Source: Clostridia bacterium | Lineage (GTDB): Bacteria > Bacillota > Clostridia > TANB77 > CAG-508 | Direction: 5' to 3' | Length of the DNA: 64,000 nt | Assembly: GCA_017528085.1 (NCBI GenBank) | Contig: JAFXPH010000002.1 | Coordinates: 62,001 to 126,000, forward strand | Shown: one piece after another, positions 60,950-64,000 of the stretch | Layout: each line of letters opens with the position of its first letter | Position numbering within the stretch: the stretch's first letter is position 1 | Notes under the pieces: generated by a model | Database searches by the model: none | Told to the model about the DNA's origin: nothing | Seen by the model: the letters and a program-made list of their open reading frames with translations, nothing else | Made by a program: the position numbers and the translations under genes

Positions 60950-62279
60950 AATCGTTATCTTTTCCTTTTTCTCTTATTATTAATCTTACTGGAGTTCCTT
61001 CTAATCCAAAGTTATTTCTAAAACAATTTATCAAGTATCTTTGATATGAGAAATGGAATAACTCTTTGTTATTTACAAAAATAACAAATGTTGGTGGATT
61101 AGTTGAAGCTTGAGTTCCATAAAGAATCTTTAATCTTTTACCTTTATCTGTTGGTGGTTGAACTACTGCAATAGCTTCATTAATTACTTCATTTAATACT
61201 GCTGTTGTAATTCTAAGTGAGTTATTTGCATATACTTTATTAATTAGTTCAAATATCTTATTTACTCTTTGACCAGATTTTGCAGAAATAAATATTATAG
61301 GTGCATATTGAGCATAGCTTAACTTGTTTATTACATCTTTTCTATACTCTTCCATTGTGTTATTACCTTTTTCAACTGCATCCCATTTATTTACTGCAAT
61401 TATAATTCCTTTTCCAGCTTCGTGTGCTTCGCCAAGTACTTTAGCATCTTGATCTGTAACACCTTCAGTCGCATCAATTAATAAAACACATACATCTGAT
61501 CTTTCAATTGCAAATAGTGTTCTCATTACACTAAACTTTTCAATTGATTCATTAACCTTGGCTTTTCTACGAAGTCCTGCTGTATCTATAAAAGTATAGC
61601 TTCCAAATTCATTTTCAAAATCAGAGTCTATAGCATCACGTGTAGTTCCTGCTATATCACTTACTATACTTCTCTCTTCTCCAAGAATTTTATTTAATAA
61701 AGATGACTTACCTACATTTGGCTTTCCGATTAGTGCTACTCTTATTTTTCCATCATCTTGTTCAAACTCTTCTTTAGGTGGAAGTTTTTCATATATAGCA
61801 TCTAATAAGTCGCCAATACCTATAGCATTAGCAGCACTAATTGGATGTGGTTCATCTAGACCTAAGTTATAAAATTCATAAAGTTCTGCTGGGGCATCAC
61901 CATAGTTATCTGATTTATTACAAGCAAGTATTATTGGCTTTTTTGCAGTTTTCTTAAGCATAAGTGCTATGTCTTGATCTTGACTTGTAACACCTTGCCT
62001 TATATCTGTCATAAACAAAATAACATCTGCTACACCGATAGCAATTTCAGCTTGTGCTTTCATCTGATTTAAAAGTGAATCTTCTGATTCAGATTCAAAT
62101 CCAGCTGTGTCTATTAGAGTAAATTCTCTATCACGCCATGAAGTATCAGCATAGATTCTATCACGAGTAACACCTGGTGTGTCTTCAACGATAGATATTC
62201 TTTTACCAACAACATAGTTAAAGAATCTTGATTTACCAACATTTGGTTTCCCTATGATTGCTACTATTGGTTTTGACAT
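60948..62279 (-). CDS. der: Ribosome assembly GTPase Der (EngA)
   Basis: An essential GTPase for 50S subunit maturation. 443 residues: G domain 1 (3-165: GKPNVGKS, DTPGVTRD, DTAGFE, NKSD), G domain 2 (about 178-350: GKPNVGKS, GTTRD, DTAGLR, NKWD), KH-like domain (about 355-443). The residue after GKPNVGKS in domain 1 is Arg-Phe-Phe instead of the usual Thr-Leu-Phe. ATG with AAGGAGA upstream and a near-consensus promoter; monocistronic with its own terminator. Confidence 0.97.
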   Translation of the reverse strand: MSKPIVAIIGKPNVGKSRFFNYVVGKRISIVEDTPGVTRDRIYADTSWRDREFTLIDTAGFESESEDSLLNQMKAQAEIAIGVADVILFMTDIRQGVTSQDQDIALMLKKTAKKPIILACNKSDNYGDAPAELYEFYNLGLDEPHPISAANAIGIGDLLDAIYEKLPPKEEFEQDDGKIRVALIGKPNVGKSSLLNKILGEERSIVSDIAGTTRDAIDSDFENEFGSYTFIDTAGLRRKAKVNESIEKFSVMRTLFAIERSDVCVLLIDATEGVTDQDAKVLGEAHEAGKGIIIAVNKWDAVEKGNNTMEEYRKDVINKLSYAQYAPIIFISAKSGQRVNKIFELINKVYANNSLRITTAVLNEVINEAIAVVQPPTDKGKRLKILYGTQASTNPPTFVIFVNNKELFHFSYQRYLINCFRNNFGLEGTPVRLIIREKGKDND

Positions 62280-62312
62280 CTTTATCTCCTTTCATTTAAA
62301 ATTGGTTTACAT

Positions 62313-62341
62313 ATTATATAACATTTTTCGTTATTTATCAA
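62313..62341 (-). promoter_or_regulatory. Promoter for der
   Basis: TTGATA, 17 bases, TATAAT on the minus strand, 34 bases before der. The -35 box overlaps the stop codon of the upstream membrane protein gene. Confidence 0.8.
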
Positions 62342-64000
62342 GGATTTTCCTTATCATATGGTATAGTTTTCTTCTTTTTAATATAGATTGGAAGAATAAT
62401 TATACTTAAAGCTGAGATTATAAGTGTTGCTTTTTGAGCTTTACTTCCTTTATATCTAAGTTCTAAAATACTATTATCTTCAGTACCTTCTATTTCAACT
62501 CCTAAAAGTCCATTATCAGTTTCAAAGAAATGATTGTTAACTATTCCATCAATTCTTAATTCATATCCTGGGTAATAAGTAAATGGAAGTTCAAATTTCG
62601 CTTTATCTTTAACATAGATATTTGCAGTATAAAGAACATCTCCTTCACCTTGTTTTTGTTCTTTAATAATTGCTCCTTCTGTATCACCCATAAATCTAAT
62701 TTCTTTATTTGCTTCTAATATTCTAAATTTATTCTTAAATGTCTTAAATGGTAAATACTCAGTTTGTCCCATTCCAGCAATTATTTCTATTTCTCTACCA
62801 GTTGAAATACCTAAGTTATTATAGTCTAGTTCTGTCATTGGATCTAATGTTCTATACACACTTGTAGATAACATTATCAAAGTTGCCACACAGCTTAGTA
62901 TTGCAACATCTCCATAGTTAAATTTCTTTAGAAGTAAATCTAGGTTTCTAGTTCCAACAATTACAAAGAAGAATACTACAATTTGAAGTAGTCTCCATGG
63001 GAATTGAATCATATAAAATACATGTGGCATATATTTCCATGGGAAATATTTTGTTGTTGCCCATAAAGCCAAAAGTGAAACTACTATTGAAAAATAGTAA
63101 TCTTTTTTATTTACATTAATATGTTTTCTAGCTAAGAATGATACGCACATAATTAATATTAGATCTATACCTATTTCAAAACAATATGCTCCATTTTGTG
63201 TTGAGAATAATTGTTTAAATGAAAGTGCATTACTACTTACTCTTTCATATGAAGTAATCATGTTCTCGCTATATACTGCATAGTCTGCTTGAAACTTTGC
63301 TTCCAAAAGTGGTACCCAGAAAAATGATGTAATTAAAAGTGTAAAGAACATATCAAATAAAATAGCTTTAATTACATATGTATCTTTTAATTCTTTAATA
63401 TGGACAATTACATATAATACTGCAATCATTGCAACAATTAGTGTTGTTAAATTGTGAGTAAGTATTAGTCCACAAGTACCAACTATTAAGTAGTAATGGT
63501 TACTCTTATTATTAAATATGTTATATAGTCCAAGTGCTACCAAAGGAATAAATGCAAATGCTAGAAATTCTCCTACAGCATTTCTAGTATATAGATCAGT
63601 TAAATGGTATGGAGCTGCCATGTACATAAATGCACCAACAAATGAAACAGTCTTCTTCTCATTTAAGTTATCTAATAAAATAAACATTGTTATTCCTGAT
63701 AGGAACATAGATAAAAATCCAAATAAACTATATCCACCTGCATATGATCCACAAACAAATTTGCCAATTATAATCATAAATGTTGTAAGTGGTCCATAAA
63801 ATAAGTTCCATGAATATCCAAACCCATTAAAAAATGATGGAATAACATTACCCATAAAAACTCCATTTTTCATGGCGTAAGCTGTACCCATTGCTCTTGC
63901 AATATGTTGTATTCCATCATCATGATATATGTCATGAGTTTTTCCAAAAAGTATATATATTAGAATCGTAACAAATAAAATTAGTAAATACATAAACTTA
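62338..64000 (-). CDS. Polytopic membrane protein, 6-pyruvoyl-tetrahydropterin synthase-related type, probably 5'-truncated
   Basis: At least 551 residues from an ATG at 63993, but the frame stays open to the window edge and residue 1 would already be inside a membrane helix, so the true start probably lies outside. About 12 membrane segments precede a beta-rich extracytoplasmic C-terminal part (about 385-520) and a last membrane segment. HDDGIQH in the first loop and IQFPWRLLQ (about 328-336) are typical of the family named after PTPS-related membrane proteins (a misleading name). Topology is GT-C/YfhO-like and a role in glycan or lipid-linked sugar metabolism is likely but unproven. The HDDG acidic pair is a candidate active site. 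Confidence 0.75.
   Translation of the reverse strand, partial: KFMYLLILFVTILIYILFGKTHDIYHDDGIQHIARAMGTAYAMKNGVFMGNVIPSFFNGFGYSWNLFYGPLTTFMIIIGKFVCGSYAGGYSLFGFLSMFLSGITMFILLDNLNEKKTVSFVGAFMYMAAPYHLTDLYTRNAVGEFLAFAFIPLVALGLYNIFNNKSNHYYLIVGTCGLILTHNLTTLIVAMIAVLYVIVHIKELKDTYVIKAILFDMFFTLLITSFFWVPLLEAKFQADYAVYSENMITSYERVSSNALSFKQLFSTQNGAYCFEIGIDLILIMCVSFLARKHINVNKKDYYFSIVVSLLALWATTKYFPWKYMPHVFYMIQFPWRLLQIVVFFFVIVGTRNLDLLLKKFNYGDVAILSCVATLIMLSTSVYRTLDPMTELDYNNLGISTGREIEIIAGMGQTEYLPFKTFKNKFRILEANKEIRFMGDTEGAIIKEQKQGEGDVLYTANIYVKDKAKFELPFTYYPGYELRIDGIVNNHFFETDNGLLGVEIEGTEDNSILELRYKGSKAQKATLIISALSIIILPIYIKKKKTIPYDKENP

Noticed and set aside
1..64000. Prophage, transposon or defence island
   Set aside because: No integrase, transposase, terminase, restriction enzyme or toxin-antitoxin pair was found on either strand.

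Overview
The window is strongly A+T-rich bacterial DNA from a low-GC Bacillota, most likely a member of the Clostridia. The evidence is an RqcH (NFACT) gene, a PASTA-domain Ser/Thr kinase next to a PP2C phosphatase and RlmN, clostridial hydrophobic-W (ChW) repeats, G+C-poor codon use, strong AGGAG ribosome binding sites and consensus sigma-A promoters. Nothing points to an outer membrane. Every gene except rqcH is on the minus strand. No gene-free stretch exceeds about 220 bases. I saw no tRNA, rRNA, CRISPR array or insertion sequence.

Layout. 1-776: 5' part of pgi, divergent from rqcH (931-2616). 2664-5448: an LTA-synthase-like membrane phosphotransferase and a tyrosine phosphatase. 5483-9597: two acetate kinase genes, a small membrane protein and pta (acetyl-CoA to acetate with ATP formation). 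9680-16724: nth, a secreted polymer-forming (bactofilin-like) membrane protein, rpe, and the signalling set prkC, prpC, rlmN. 16784-23602: a small glycan operon (GT2, flippase, GT2, two paralogous polytopic proteins). 23732-27445: a large secreted CAP / Big_2 / ChW-repeat protein flanked by two nearly identical terminators. 27575-34462: two large polytopic proteins, a GT2 and a DPM1-type glycosyltransferase under their own promoter. 34538-50521: an ABC-export glycan operon (Wzm-like permease, GT2, Wzt-like ATPase with a C-terminal glycan-binding domain, an extracytoplasmic metallo-beta-lactamase-fold protein, three giant multi-domain glycosyltransferases, a polytopic protein, GtrA, another polytopic protein). 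50672-52165: a second LTA-synthase-like enzyme. 52265-55720: the complete dTDP-L-rhamnose operon rfbD-A-C-B. 55852-57348: a short polytopic paralogue. 57462-62279: dtd, a zinc-ribbon protein, gpsA, a signal-peptide protein, plsY and der. 62338 to the right edge: a PTPS-related-type membrane protein, probably cut by the window.

How the genes fit together. The middle 45 kb looks like one surface-glycan factory. The rfb genes supply dTDP-rhamnose. Multi-domain GT2 enzymes assemble a chain. A Wzm/Wzt-type ABC transporter exports it, while a flippase and GT-C-like membrane proteins handle lipid-linked sugars. LTA-synthase-like enzymes may add phosphoglycerol-type groups. The most striking protein is the 1222-residue product of 42828-46496. 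Its order is methyltransferase, kinase-like domain, coiled coil, GT2, GT2. The first three parts match the layout of the Gram-negative chain-terminator/molecular ruler WbdD, here apparently fused to glycosyltransferase domains and encoded next to a Wzt that carries a C-terminal binding domain. This suggests, as inference, a chain-length-controlled ABC export system in a Gram-positive bacterium.
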